NCBI GenBank assembly: GCA_017429525.1
Contig: JAFROT010000010.1
Coordinates: 62,001-126,000, forward strand
Reading direction: 5' to 3'
Source of the DNA: Bacteroidaceae bacterium
GTDB lineage: Bacteria; Bacteroidota; Bacteroidia; Bacteroidales; Bacteroidaceae
DNA: 64,000 nt
Positions within the stretch are counted from its first letter, which is position 1, and the number at the start of each line of letters is the position of its first letter. A model generated the notes under the pieces. The model had not been told where the DNA came from, ran no database searches, and saw nothing but the letters and a program-made list of their open reading frames with translations. Both the position numbers and the translations under genes were made by a program. Below are positions 33,632 through 42,000 of this stretch, one piece after another.

Positions 33632-34762
33632 CTAACTTCGAAGTTTAGCGCTCGACTGCTGAAGTCGGGTCAGCATCTGATGCCAAGCCTGCCACGTGCG
33701 CTCAATCGTGTAGGTGGCAGCCTTGGCCATAACAGCCAGTTGCATGCGTCGGAACCGGGCCCCGTCGCGTGCCAGGGCGACAAGCTGACGGGCATAGGCG
33801 GCCTCATCGAACGGAGGCACGAGGATGCCCTCGTCGGGCGACGAGATCTGATCGTGAGCTCCCGCAAAACTGTCGAACACGATAGGTATGACGCCTTCGG
33901 CCTGCCCTTCGGCGACACTCATGGGCCAACCCTCGAACGAAGAGGTCAGGCAGAGAATGGAAGCCGAGCTGTAATAGGGCCTTACGTCGGTATGAAAGCC
34001 TTCGAAACATACTCGCTGCAGATGCAATTCCGACGCCAGGTCTTGCAGGAACTGACGCTCAGGACCATCGCCTACGACGCGCAGGGTCCACTCGGGCAAC
34101 TGAGGTTCTGCCTCCGCCCAGATGCGCAGCAATCGGTCCACCCGCTTGTCGCGGCGCGAGAGACGGCCCACAAAGAGCACCTCTGGCAGCTTCTGCCTCT
34201 CTACCGCTGAACCTGAGCGAACAGAATTGGGCAATACACAGAGCTTCTGCTGCTCACTATCCAAGCCGAGTGTGCTGATGAGCTTCTGGCGATGCGCCTC
34301 GCACAAGACACCATAGGCATCGGCCGCACGGATGACGCGTTGGTATTTGTTCAGGTAAAAACGGCGAGCGATCCACGAAGCATGGCTCATCTCGTAAAAG
34401 GGCATGCTCTGAAGGGCAAAGACAAAGGCTGCACCCGTCTTGCGTTTAAGCCACTGAGCGTAGAGCAGCTCACGATAGCTGACGAAGGCTTCGACAGCAT
34501 GCTGCTTCACAAAATCGCAAACGAAACGGGCCACACGCGGTGACCATTTGATATTCCCCTTCGGCAGCTCCACAACTGAGAAACGTCTTGACAGGCCAGC
34601 AGGATAAGCCTCGGCGTGATGATGGCTGGCAAGCACCGTCGCCTCATAGCCATGCACACAAAGCTCGTTGGCGATGTCAAGCGTTACGCGCTCGGCTCCG
34701 CCAAAGGGAAAATGCTTGTGGAGGAAAACGATGTGCTTAGCCACGGTATAGGAGCTTAGCAA
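33632..34762 (-). CDS. Glycosyltransferase family 4
   Basis: 376 residues of GT-B fold. N-terminal acceptor part HKHFPFGGAERVTLDIANEL; C-terminal donor part PEVLFVGRLSRRDKRVDRLL and the EX7E-type segment EGWPMSVAEGQAEGVIPIVF. Predicted LPS core glycosyltransferase. Its start overlaps the stop of kdsB by 7 bases, so the two are coupled. Confidence 0.9.
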   Translation of the reverse strand: MLSSYTVAKHIVFLHKHFPFGGAERVTLDIANELCVHGYEATVLASHHHAEAYPAGLSRRFSVVELPKGNIKWSPRVARFVCDFVKQHAVEAFVSYRELLYAQWLKRKTGAAFVFALQSMPFYEMSHASWIARRFYLNKYQRVIRAADAYGVLCEAHRQKLISTLGLDSEQQKLCVLPNSVRSGSAVERQKLPEVLFVGRLSRRDKRVDRLLRIWAEAEPQLPEWTLRVVGDGPERQFLQDLASELHLQRVCFEGFHTDVRPYYSSASILCLTSSFEGWPMSVAEGQAEGVIPIVFDSFAGAHDQISSPDEGILVPPFDEAAYARQLVALARDGARFRRMQLAVMAKAATYTIERTWQAWHQMLTRLQQSSAKLRS

Positions 34763-35484
34763 TTAGCCTTTAAGTAAGCCTCGACCCCGGCAATGTCCTT
34801 GGGGGTATCGACGCTGAGCGACTTGCAGTGGGCGTTGTAGTAATAGATAGGTACGTGGTTCTCGATGAAGCGGAACGAGTCGTTTTCCTCGATTTTCTCA
34901 ATGGGGCCGCGGGGCGTAGTGTGATAGAAGTCGAGCGCCTTGCGGTTGAAGGCTCCTACGCCGACGAACTTGTGGAAGACGTAGTCCATGGCTCCCTTGG
35001 GATAGGGGATGGGCGAGCGAGAGATGAAGAGGCAGCGGTCGTCCTTAGCGGTGACAATCTTCAGGTTCGTCGCGTCGACGACCTCCACAGGGTTCTCGAA
35101 GTCGGTCATCAGGTTGGAGACGTAGAGTTCGCCTTCCTTTATCTCGGCGGGAATGCACTGGATGATGGCCTCGCGGGTGAGCAGGGGCTCGTCGCCGTTG
35201 ACCATCACATAGAGGTCGGCGGGGATGCGGGTCGAGACTTCATAGAGGCGCTCAGTTGCCGTGTCGTGGTCGGAACGCGTCATGACGACCTTCGCGCCAA
35301 AGGCCTCGGCAGCCTCGCGGATGCGGTCGCTGTCGGTGGCGACGTAGACCTCGCTGAACTCGGGCACTGCCTTGCAATGCTCATAGACCCACTGAATCAT
35401 GGGCTTGCCCAGAATCAGCGCCAGCGGCTTCTCGAAGAAGCGACTGCTGCCACCGCGGGCGGGAATAACACAAACGATATTCAT
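34756..35484 (-). CDS. kdsB: 3-deoxy-manno-octulosonate cytidylyltransferase
   Basis: 242 residues. Activates Kdo with CTP to CMP-Kdo. The nucleotide-binding signature PARGGSSRFFEKPLALILGK replaces the more common PARxxSxRxPxKxL spacing. YVMVNGDEPLLTREAI carries the metal-binding Asp, and FISRSPIPYPKGAMDY and VGVGAFNRKALDFY are typical. Supplies CMP-Kdo to WaaA, encoded two genes upstream. Confidence 0.95.
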   Translation of the reverse strand: MNIVCVIPARGGSSRFFEKPLALILGKPMIQWVYEHCKAVPEFSEVYVATDSDRIREAAEAFGAKVVMTRSDHDTATERLYEVSTRIPADLYVMVNGDEPLLTREAIIQCIPAEIKEGELYVSNLMTDFENPVEVVDATNLKIVTAKDDRCLFISRSPIPYPKGAMDYVFHKFVGVGAFNRKALDFYHTTPRGPIEKIEENDSFRFIENHVPIYYYNAHCKSLSVDTPKDIAGVEAYLKANC

Positions 35485-35523
35485 ATAGGAATGATATAAG
35501 ATTAAGAATTAAAGCATTACGAG

Positions 35524-36444
35524 TTACGCCAAACGGGGGTTGGTTTTTTCCGCTTGACGACGATTGTATTCCTCGCGGCTGATGTACCAGCGGCGATGCG
35601 ACCACAGCCAGAGCTCAGGCTGACGACGGATGCAGGCCTCCATCATCCGCAGGTAACCCTTCGTGACGGGAAATTCCTCGCCTTCGACAGGTTCGATCGG
35701 ACGCACGGTCATGCGATAGTGCCCACGCGACGTGCGTTCGATGTCGACAAAGATATAGCGCGCATCCACCTTCTGACCAATCTCCTCGGCGCCCGTGATA
35801 TACATCGTATCCTGCCCGAGGAAGGTGGTCCAATGATCCATCACCTCGCTGTTGGGGTGCTGGTCGGCGATGAAAGCGACGAGGAAGGGGGCTCCGCTCT
35901 TGCGCGACCGCAGGACGGAACGCACGGCGTGGGTCTGACGGATGCAAGTGCCGGTGAAACGCGAACGCAGGCGTAGCATAAGTTCGTTCGTAGGCCAGTC
36001 GCGCGTAGGACGATAGATTTGCGAACAGGCAACAGGCTCACGAAAATAGGTGTAGATATGCTGAGCCCATTCCCAGTTACCATAATGCCCCATCAGCGCG
36101 AAGACGGGATGTCCCTGACGGGCATACTCGTCGACAATCTCGGCGCCATAGACGTCGATGCGGCTGCGGAGCTCGTCGTCGCTGATGTGCAACAGCTTGA
36201 CAATCTCGACGATGATGTCGCAGAGATGATGATAGAAAGCGCGCTCCATGGCAAGGCGCTCCTCGGCCGAAACTTCGGGAAAGACACGCTGAAGGTTCTC
36301 GCGCACGACGCGGCGACGATAGTGCCACACGTGCGTCATGATCCAGCACAGGAAGTCGCTCAACCCGTAGAGCCAGGAGAGCGGCAGGCGTGCCAGCGCG
36401 CCGAGCAGACCCGCGTAGAGGTGATAGAGCAACTTATCCTTCAT
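35524..36444 (-). CDS. Lipid A acyltransferase (LpxL/HtrB family)
   Basis: 306 residues. One N-terminal membrane-associated helix, then the conserved catalytic region ALMGHYGNWEWAQHIY (the H-x4-E variant of the HX4D motif), and the later AFIADQHPNSEV and TGAEEIGQK segments. Adds a secondary acyl chain to Kdo-lipid A at the inner membrane. Its start overlaps the waaA stop by 11 bases, indicating coupled expression. Confidence 0.93.
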   Translation of the reverse strand: MKDKLLYHLYAGLLGALARLPLSWLYGLSDFLCWIMTHVWHYRRRVVRENLQRVFPEVSAEERLAMERAFYHHLCDIIVEIVKLLHISDDELRSRIDVYGAEIVDEYARQGHPVFALMGHYGNWEWAQHIYTYFREPVACSQIYRPTRDWPTNELMLRLRSRFTGTCIRQTHAVRSVLRSRKSGAPFLVAFIADQHPNSEVMDHWTTFLGQDTMYITGAEEIGQKVDARYIFVDIERTSRGHYRMTVRPIEPVEGEEFPVTKGYLRMMEACIRRQPELWLWSHRRWYISREEYNRRQAEKTNPRLA

Positions 36445-37696
36445 GAGTAGAGATGGTGGCTACGATTGACTCGGTGGCGCCTTCATGGCGCTTCATATAA
36501 TCACGAGCGGTCTGGCTGATCTTCTCCAGGCGCTTCTCGTTGTCTTTCAGTTCGGCAAACCAATCGTCCAGCTGCTCGGCATTCTCAACGATGCGACCGA
36601 CGCCCAGCTCGGCCAGTTCCTGAGCTGTAGGCTTACGCTCGATGCGCGGGCCATAGGCTACGGGCAAGCCGTAGGCAGTGGCTTCGATGATGCTGTGCAG
36701 GTAGGGCGTAAAGCCGCCGCCGACGTAAGCCCAACGGGCGTAGCGATAGATTGAGGCCAATGCTCCCATGAAATCGATGATGAGCACCTGCGTCTTCGAG
36801 AAATCCGTCTCAGGCGTGCAGTGGGAGTAGCGATGGGCCTGACAGAGCAAGCGTTTCTTGATGCGGAGGATATTCTCGGGACTGATCTCGTGAGGGACCA
36901 GGATGAAGCGCGTGTCCTGATGGCGGTTGGCCACGGTGGCTACCATTTCCAGGTCCTGCTTGTCATGGATACTGCCTGCGATGAATACCTTGCCTCCATT
37001 CACAAAGTGCTCGATGATAGGATTCTCATAGGGCGAACGTGCCACCTTACGGGCGTTGTCGAACAGCGGATCGCCCGTCACAGTCACATTGGTGAAGCCA
37101 ATCCGTTGCAAGCGCTTCTGCGAAGCCTCGTTGAGCACGAAGAAATGCGTATAGGTCTTCAATTGGCGGCGCCAGAGGCCACCATACCAATGCATGAACG
37201 GTGCCCGCTCGGTGATGTTGGCCGATACGAGATAGGTCGGGATCTCGCGCTTGCCCAATTCGTAGAGGTAGTTGACCCAGTACTCCGATATGATGAAGAC
37301 GGCACGCTGAGGCTTGACGGTGTCCAGGAACCGACGTACGTTACGCGGCTTGTCCAACGGCAGGGCATAGACGGCGTCGACATGCTGGCGATAACGCTTC
37401 AGATAGTCCAGACCCGAAGGTGAGAACACCGTCAGCACAATGCGCCACCGACCCGATTCATGCAGCCGCCGGACGATCGGCTTGGCCACATTATACTCGC
37501 CCAACGATGAAGCGTGCACCCAAAGCGTCGGACGCTCATCGCCCGTGGCACGCTCGTTGGCGATAATGTGATTCAACAGCCCCTGCTGCCCTTTGACAAA
37601 GCGGAGGAATTTCATCCGAGGATGACGAAAGAACAGCGAGAAGATCTGAAAAATAAAATCGATCAGATAGGCTATCTGGTTGTATATTGTATGCAT
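36434..37696 (-). CDS. waaA: 3-deoxy-D-manno-octulosonic acid transferase
   Basis: 420 residues from the ATG at 37696, chosen because the TATCTTTG promoter at 37727-37734 lies upstream; a longer frame to 37759 would cross it. One N-terminal membrane anchor (YNQIAYLIDFIFQIFSLFF), an N-lobe with WVHASSLGEYNVAKPIVRRL (active-site Glu), and the C-lobe AYVGGGFTPYLHSIIEATAY. Transfers Kdo from CMP-Kdo to lipid IVA. First gene of the lipid A/core operon running down to 28701. Confidence 0.95.
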   Translation of the reverse strand: MHTIYNQIAYLIDFIFQIFSLFFRHPRMKFLRFVKGQQGLLNHIIANERATGDERPTLWVHASSLGEYNVAKPIVRRLHESGRWRIVLTVFSPSGLDYLKRYRQHVDAVYALPLDKPRNVRRFLDTVKPQRAVFIISEYWVNYLYELGKREIPTYLVSANITERAPFMHWYGGLWRRQLKTYTHFFVLNEASQKRLQRIGFTNVTVTGDPLFDNARKVARSPYENPIIEHFVNGGKVFIAGSIHDKQDLEMVATVANRHQDTRFILVPHEISPENILRIKKRLLCQAHRYSHCTPETDFSKTQVLIIDFMGALASIYRYARWAYVGGGFTPYLHSIIEATAYGLPVAYGPRIERKPTAQELAELGVGRIVENAEQLDDWFAELKDNEKRLEKISQTARDYMKRHEGATESIVATISTHEG

Positions 37697-37726
37697 GAAA
37701 ACTGTCGTATCTCTGGATTTCGGCTG

Positions 37727-37734
37727 CAAAGATA
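37727..37734 (-). promoter_or_regulatory. -7 box for the waaA/LPS operon
   Basis: The minus strand reads TATCTTTG, about 30 bases before the chosen ATG. Confidence 0.65.
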
Positions 37735-37809
37735 CGCTAACTTTGGCGGAAAACATCACGAAAAGCGAAAAAAAGTGATAAAGATGATGGAAGAGTCGGA
37801 AAGATTTGC

Positions 37810-37817
37810 TACTTTTG
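37810..37817 (+). promoter_or_regulatory. -7 box for the lipoate ligase/glycine cleavage genes
   Basis: TACTTTTG matches TAnnTTTG, 21 bases before the ATG at 37839. Confidence 0.6.
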
Positions 37818-37838
37818 TGGCCGCAGAGACCAAAAAGA

Positions 37839-38558
37839 ATGATTTACGTCAGCCTTCCCAGTACGCTACGACGTCGCCTGAGTTTCTATCTGGCGATGGA
37901 GGAGTACTTGGCTCGCGAGAGGAACGACGGCGACGACCTCTTCTTCGCCTGGCAGGTAGAACCCACTGTCATCTTCGGCCGCAATCAGGTCATCGAGAAC
38001 GAGGTGAACCTCGACTACTGCCAGCGCCACGGCATACAGTTCTATCGCCGCAAGAGCGGAGGAGGTTGCGTCTATGCCGACCGCTCCAACGTCATGATGA
38101 GCTACATCACGCGCTCCGACGAAGTTATCAAAACCTTCACACGTTATATGAATATGGTGACGACGATGCTCCGCGACCTGGGGCTCGAAGCCACGTCGAC
38201 AGAGAACAACGACGTCCTCATCGGCGGGCGCAAGGTATCGGGCAACGCCTTCTACCACATCCCTGGCCACAGCATCGTGCACGGCACCATGCTCTTCGAC
38301 ACCGACATGCAGCACATGCTCAGCGCCATCACACCCCCGCAGACGAAACTCGACAAGCATGGCGTAGAGAGCGTCAGACAGCGCATCACCCTCCTTCGCG
38401 AGCATACCGACCTCAGCATCGACGCATTCTGCACCTACACACGCTCTCGCCTTTGCAACCGCGAACTACTGCTCACGTCTCTGGACGTGGAAGCCATCGA
38501 GAGCCTCGAACGCGAATACCTTGAGCCCTCATTCATCTATGGTACCAAAAGCACATGA
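37839..38558 (+). CDS. lplA: Lipoate-protein ligase A family protein
   Basis: 239 residues from the ATG at 37839 just after the promoter box. Biotin/lipoate-ligase fold: FYLAMEEYL, FAWQVEPTVIFGRNQVIENE, the lipoyl-AMP loop FYRRKSGGGCVYADRSNVMM, and VLIGGRKVSGNAFYHIPGHS with the catalytic Lys. HGTMLFDTDMQHM follows. It attaches lipoate (or octanoate) to lipoyl proteins; the GcvH gene 1.6 kb downstream in the same direction is the obvious substrate. Shorter than some LplA that carry an extra C-terminal domain. Confidence 0.9.
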   Translation: MIYVSLPSTLRRRLSFYLAMEEYLARERNDGDDLFFAWQVEPTVIFGRNQVIENEVNLDYCQRHGIQFYRRKSGGGCVYADRSNVMMSYITRSDEVIKTFTRYMNMVTTMLRDLGLEATSTENNDVLIGGRKVSGNAFYHIPGHSIVHGTMLFDTDMQHMLSAITPPQTKLDKHGVESVRQRITLLREHTDLSIDAFCTYTRSRLCNRELLLTSLDVEAIESLEREYLEPSFIYGTKST

Positions 38559-38615
38559 ACTCACAAGCTAAAAGACTCATAAATTCATTATCTCAAATAC
38601 TTACAAACTTATAGT

Positions 38616-39719
38616 ATGGAAAAGAAAACCTGCCTCTATGACCGCCACGTGGCACTCGGCGCACTGATGTCGCCCTTCGGCGGATTCATTATGCCTATCC
38701 AGTACACGAATATCACCGACGAGCACAACGCCGTGCGCCAGCACTGCGGTGTCTTCGACGTCAGCCATATGGGCGAAGTGCGCATTACTGGACCCGATGC
38801 CGAGCGCTACGTCCAGCATATCTTCACGAACGATGTGACCGATGCACCCCTCGGGCAGATCTACTATGGCATGATGTGCTATCCCAACGGCGGTACGGTT
38901 GACGATCTGCTCGTCTACAAGATGGGCGAGAACAATTTCTTCCTCGTCATCAACGCAGCCAACATCGACAAGGACGTCGAGTGGATGCAACAGCAAATGG
39001 AAGGCTTCGACATCAACCTCGACCACCAAAGTGACTACTATGGCCAGCTTGCCGTTCAAGGTCCCGAGGCTGAAGCCGTTGTCGAGGAAGTGCTCAATCT
39101 TCCCTGCAAAGAGCTAAAATTCTACACGGCAAAGACGTTGGATGTAGCTGAAGGCGACGAGGGCGAAACCATTATCATCTCCCGCACAGGCTATACCGGT
39201 GAAGACGGTTTTGAGATTTATGGCTCACACGAATTCACGCAGCAGGCATGGGACAAGCTCATCGAGAGCGGACGCTGCAAGCCCTGCGGCCTCGGCTGTC
39301 GCGACACGCTTCGCTTCGAGGTCGGCCTGCCCCTCTATGGCGATGAACTCAGCGCTGACATCACGCCCGTCATGGCCGGTCTCTCCATCTTCGTCAAGCT
39401 CGACAAGGAGGAGTTCATCGGCAAAGAAGCCCTCGCTGAGCAGAAAGCCAACGGCGTTCCAGCACGTATCATCGGTATCGAGCTGGCCGACAAAGCTATT
39501 CCACGCCATGGCTACCCGGTCCTGAACGAGGCTGGCGAACAGGTAGGCGAAGTCACCACCGGCTACCACTGCCTCAGTGTCGACAAGAGCGTCTGCATGG
39601 CCCTTGTCAAGACCGAATTTGCCAAGCTGGGCACACCCCTGAAGGTGCAGATCCGCAAGAAGATCTTCCCCGGCACGGTCGTCAAGAAGCAGTTCTATAA
39701 TAAGAGTTATAAGAAGTAA
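38616..39719 (+). CDS. gcvT: Glycine cleavage system T protein (aminomethyltransferase)
   Basis: 367 residues, full length. Takes the aminomethyl group from GcvH and yields methylene-THF and ammonia. Typical motifs: [40 protein letters not shown] and [20 protein letters not shown]. No repeat insertion. Begins the gcv operon; the stop merges with family B repeat DNA. Confidence 0.97.
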   Translation: MEKKTCLYDRHVALGALMSPFGGFIMPIQYTNITDEHNAVRQHCGVFDVSHMGEVRITGPDAERYVQHIFTNDVTDAPLGQIYYGMMCYPNGGTVDDLLVYKMGENNFFLVINAANIDKDVEWMQQQMEGFDINLDHQSDYYGQLAVQGPEAEAVVEEVLNLPCKELKFYTAKTLDVAEGDEGETIIISRTGYTGEDGFEIYGSHEFTQQAWDKLIESGRCKPCGLGCRDTLRFEVGLPLYGDELSADITPVMAGLSIFVKLDKEEFIGKEALAEQKANGVPARIIGIELADKAIPRHGYPVLNEAGEQVGEVTTGYHCLSVDKSVCMALVKTEFAKLGTPLKVQIRKKIFPGTVVKKQFYNKSYKK

Positions 39720-40178
39720 TTAGAAAATAAGAAATTTAGAAATTAAGAAATTTAGAAAAGGAGATGATTAGGAATAATCTGTTGGCTGAGCTAAGCAAAA
39801 AATTTGCCTTGCGAATAATGAAATTGTCTAAGTTTCTTAAAGAAGAGTGAAAAGAATTTGTCATTTCTCACCAAATCTACAAATCCGGAACGAGTATTGG
39901 TGCGAATATAGCGGAAAGCAAATATGCACAGAGCAAGCCTGATTTTCTCACCAAGCTGAATATCGCTCTTAAAGAAGCCGGCGAAACAGATTATTGGATA
40001 GACCTCTTGTTCTTGTCCGAGACCATCGGTCAGAAAGAATTTGATTCTCTAAAAAACGATTTAAATATAATTATTGGTACATTAATCAAGGTAATTAAGA
40101 AAACGAGAGACAATATGGATGAGGATTGACCCTTAGCCTTTCTTATTTTCTTATTATCACAATTTCACATTTACAATT
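39718..40178. repeat. Full-length family B element enclosing a four-helix-bundle gene
   Basis: Left arm at 39722-39762 (GAAAATAAGAAATTTAGAAA, ending AGAAAAGG) and right arm at 40137-40176 (CCTTTCTTATTTTCTTATTA, then TCACAATTTCACATTTAC) are complementary. The decayed four-helix-bundle gene fills the loop. The same arms without a gene occur at 40561, 42471, 43001 and 44408. Confidence 0.75.
39764..40129 (+). pseudogene. Four-helix-bundle (23S rRNA intervening-sequence/S23-like) protein, broken by TGA
   Basis: An ATG at 39764, preceded by AAAAGGAG, opens a frame that reads MIRNNLLAELSKKFALRIMK, then SKFLKEE, then TGA (39848-39850). It continues in the same frame with KEFVISHQIYKSGTSIGANI, the core of the S23/IVP family, and ends DNMDED at 40129 (121 codons). 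A CGA-to-TGA change would explain the stop, since the rest is undamaged. These proteins are known from intervening sequences in 23S rRNA genes, flanked by inverted repeats, exactly the setting here. Transposition or RNA roles have not been shown. It splits gcvT from gcvH. Confidence 0.85.
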
Positions 40179-40559
40179 ATGGCAACATTTGAATCAGGAC
40201 TCTACTACAGTGAGTCACACGAGTACATTCGCGTAGAAGGCGAATTTGGTTTCATTGGCATCTCCGACTACGCTCAGCATGCTCTGGGTAACGTGGTCTA
40301 CGTTGACATGCCAGAGGTGGATGACGAAGTCACCGCAGGCGAGGAGTTTGGTGCCGTCGAGAGCGTCAAGGCTGCCAGCGACCTCATTTCGCCCGTCAGC
40401 GGCACCGTTGTGGAGGTCAACGAAGCGCTCGAGGACGAGCCCGAACTGCTCAACAAGGACGCTTTCGCCAACTGGATTATCAAAGTCCAGCTCTCCGACC
40501 CCACTGAACTCGACAACCTCATGGACGTCGAAGCTTACAAGGCTCATTGCGAGGCGTGA
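40179..40559 (+). CDS. gcvH: Glycine cleavage system H protein
   Basis: 126 residues, full length. Carries the lipoyl arm between P, T and L proteins. The lipoyl lysine lies in FGAVESVKAASDLISPVSGT, and YSESHEYIRVEGEFGFIGIS and GNVVYVDMPEV are typical. Its start lies directly after the right arm of the full-length family B element. Lipoylated presumably by the lipoate ligase at 37839. Confidence 0.97.
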   Translation: MATFESGLYYSESHEYIRVEGEFGFIGISDYAQHALGNVVYVDMPEVDDEVTAGEEFGAVESVKAASDLISPVSGTVVEVNEALEDEPELLNKDAFANWIIKVQLSDPTELDNLMDVEAYKAHCEA

Positions 40560-40560
40560 G

Positions 40561-40650
40561 AGATAAGAGATTAAGAAAATAAGATAATAAGAAAGGAAGA
40601 GGCTGCCTCCGCCTTTCTTATTTTCTAAATTTCACATTGTCTAATTTTCA
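40561..40650. repeat. Family B repeat between gcvH and gcvPA
   Basis: AGAAAATAAGATAATAAGAA followed by AGGAAGAGGCTGCCTCCGCC and TTTCTTATTTTCTAAATTTC ACATTGTCTAATTTTC form a hairpin. The right half has the TTTCACATT and CTAATT sequence shared by the intragenic copies. Confidence 0.8.
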
Positions 40651-40653
40651 GCT

Positions 40654-42000
40654 ATGCAATTCAAGTACTTTCCCCACACAGAAGAAGACCTGCAGGAGAT
40701 GCTGAGAGTTTGTGGCGTCTCCTCTGTCCACGACCTCTTCGCCGACGTGCCCGAGGCAGCGCGCTTCCGTCGCGACTACGAACTGCCGCAAGCTCTCTCT
40801 GAGACCGACCTGCGCCTCTTCTTCGAGCAACTGACGCACCCTCTGAACGCACAGCAGCTTATTTGCTTCGCCGGTGCCGGTTGCTACGACCACTATGCGC
40901 CCAGCGTAGTCCAGAACCTCATTCAGCGCTCCGAGTTCCTGACCTCCTACACCCCCTATCAGGCCGAGATCTCGCAGGGAACGCTCCACTACATCTTCGA
41001 ATACCAGTCGATGATTGCCGAGCTGACAGGCATGGAGATATCAAACGCCTCATTGTACGACGGCGCCACCGCTACAGCCGAGGCAGCCATGATGGCGTGG
41101 TCCAACGCCAAGAAGGCCACCCGCGTGCTCGTCAGCGAGACCGTTGACCCGAAGGTGCGTCGCGTCGTCGATACCTATGCCCACTTCCATGGCATCCCCC
41201 TCCAGCTCATTCCCGCTGAGAACGGCGTCACATCGCGTGCTGCCCTCGACAAAGAGCTCTCCGAAGGCGGCGTGGCGGGCGTCATCCTCCAACAGCCCAA
41301 CTACTTCGGCATCGTCGAGGACTTCACAGGCATCGCCGATGCCGTGCATGGGCAGAAAGGCATCCTCGTCATCAACGCCAACCCCAGCGACCTTGCCATC
41401 CTGAAGACTCCGGGTGAATGGGGCGCCGACGTCGCCGTGGGCGAAGGTCAGAGCCTCGGTATTCCTATGACCTTCGGTGGTCCCGGCGTTGGTTTCATGG
41501 CTTGCAGCGAGAAACTCATCCGCAAGATGCCGGGGCGCATCGTCGGTCAGACCCTCGACAGCCGTGGTCAGCGCTGTTTCGTGCTGACGTTGCAAGCTCG
41601 CGAGCAGCATATCCGTCGGCAGAAAGCCACCTCCAACATCTGTTCCAACCAAAGTCTCATGGCCCTCTATGTGACCATCTACCTCGCCGTTATGGGCAAG
41701 GAAGGGTTGCGCGAGGCTGCCGAGATGAGCTACGCCGGAGCCCATAGCCTCTGCGACAAGCTTCTCGCCACGGGCAAGTTCCGTCTCACCTACCCCGACC
41801 AGCCTTTCTTCAACGAGTTCTGCGTCGACTACGACGGCGACCTCGATGCACTGATGGCCGAAGCCACCGAGTGCGGCTACCTCGCTGGCGTGAAGGTGGG
41901 CGAGAAGACCCTCATGCTTGCCGTCACCGAGCAGCGCACACCCGAGGAAATTGAAGAGTTAGTGGAAATCTTAAAAGAACATAAGGAGGCACGAGCATGA
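40654..42000 (+). CDS. gcvPA: Glycine dehydrogenase (decarboxylating) subunit 1
   Basis: 448 residues, usual length for the split P-protein alpha subunit. Markers: FAGAGCYDHYAPSVVQNLIQ, PYQAEISQGTLHYIFEYQSM, NASLYDGATATAEAAMMAW and KATSNICSNQSLMALYVTIY. Works with GcvPB, which holds the pyridoxal-phosphate lysine. Start and stop are free of inserts; the stop overlaps gcvPB by 4 bases (ATGA). Confidence 0.97.
   Translation: MQFKYFPHTEEDLQEMLRVCGVSSVHDLFADVPEAARFRRDYELPQALSETDLRLFFEQLTHPLNAQQLICFAGAGCYDHYAPSVVQNLIQRSEFLTSYTPYQAEISQGTLHYIFEYQSMIAELTGMEISNASLYDGATATAEAAMMAWSNAKKATRVLVSETVDPKVRRVVDTYAHFHGIPLQLIPAENGVTSRAALDKELSEGGVAGVILQQPNYFGIVEDFTGIADAVHGQKGILVINANPSDLAILKTPGEWGADVAVGEGQSLGIPMTFGGPGVGFMACSEKLIRKMPGRIVGQTLDSRGQRCFVLTLQAREQHIRRQKATSNICSNQSLMALYVTIYLAVMGKEGLREAAEMSYAGAHSLCDKLLATGKFRLTYPDQPFFNEFCVDYDGDLDALMAEATECGYLAGVKVGEKTLMLAVTEQRTPEEIEELVEILKEHKEARA

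Noticed and set aside
37514-38524. 336-codon plus-strand open frame over waaA and lplA
   Set aside because: It overlaps two well-supported genes and gives a His/Arg-rich low-complexity translation.
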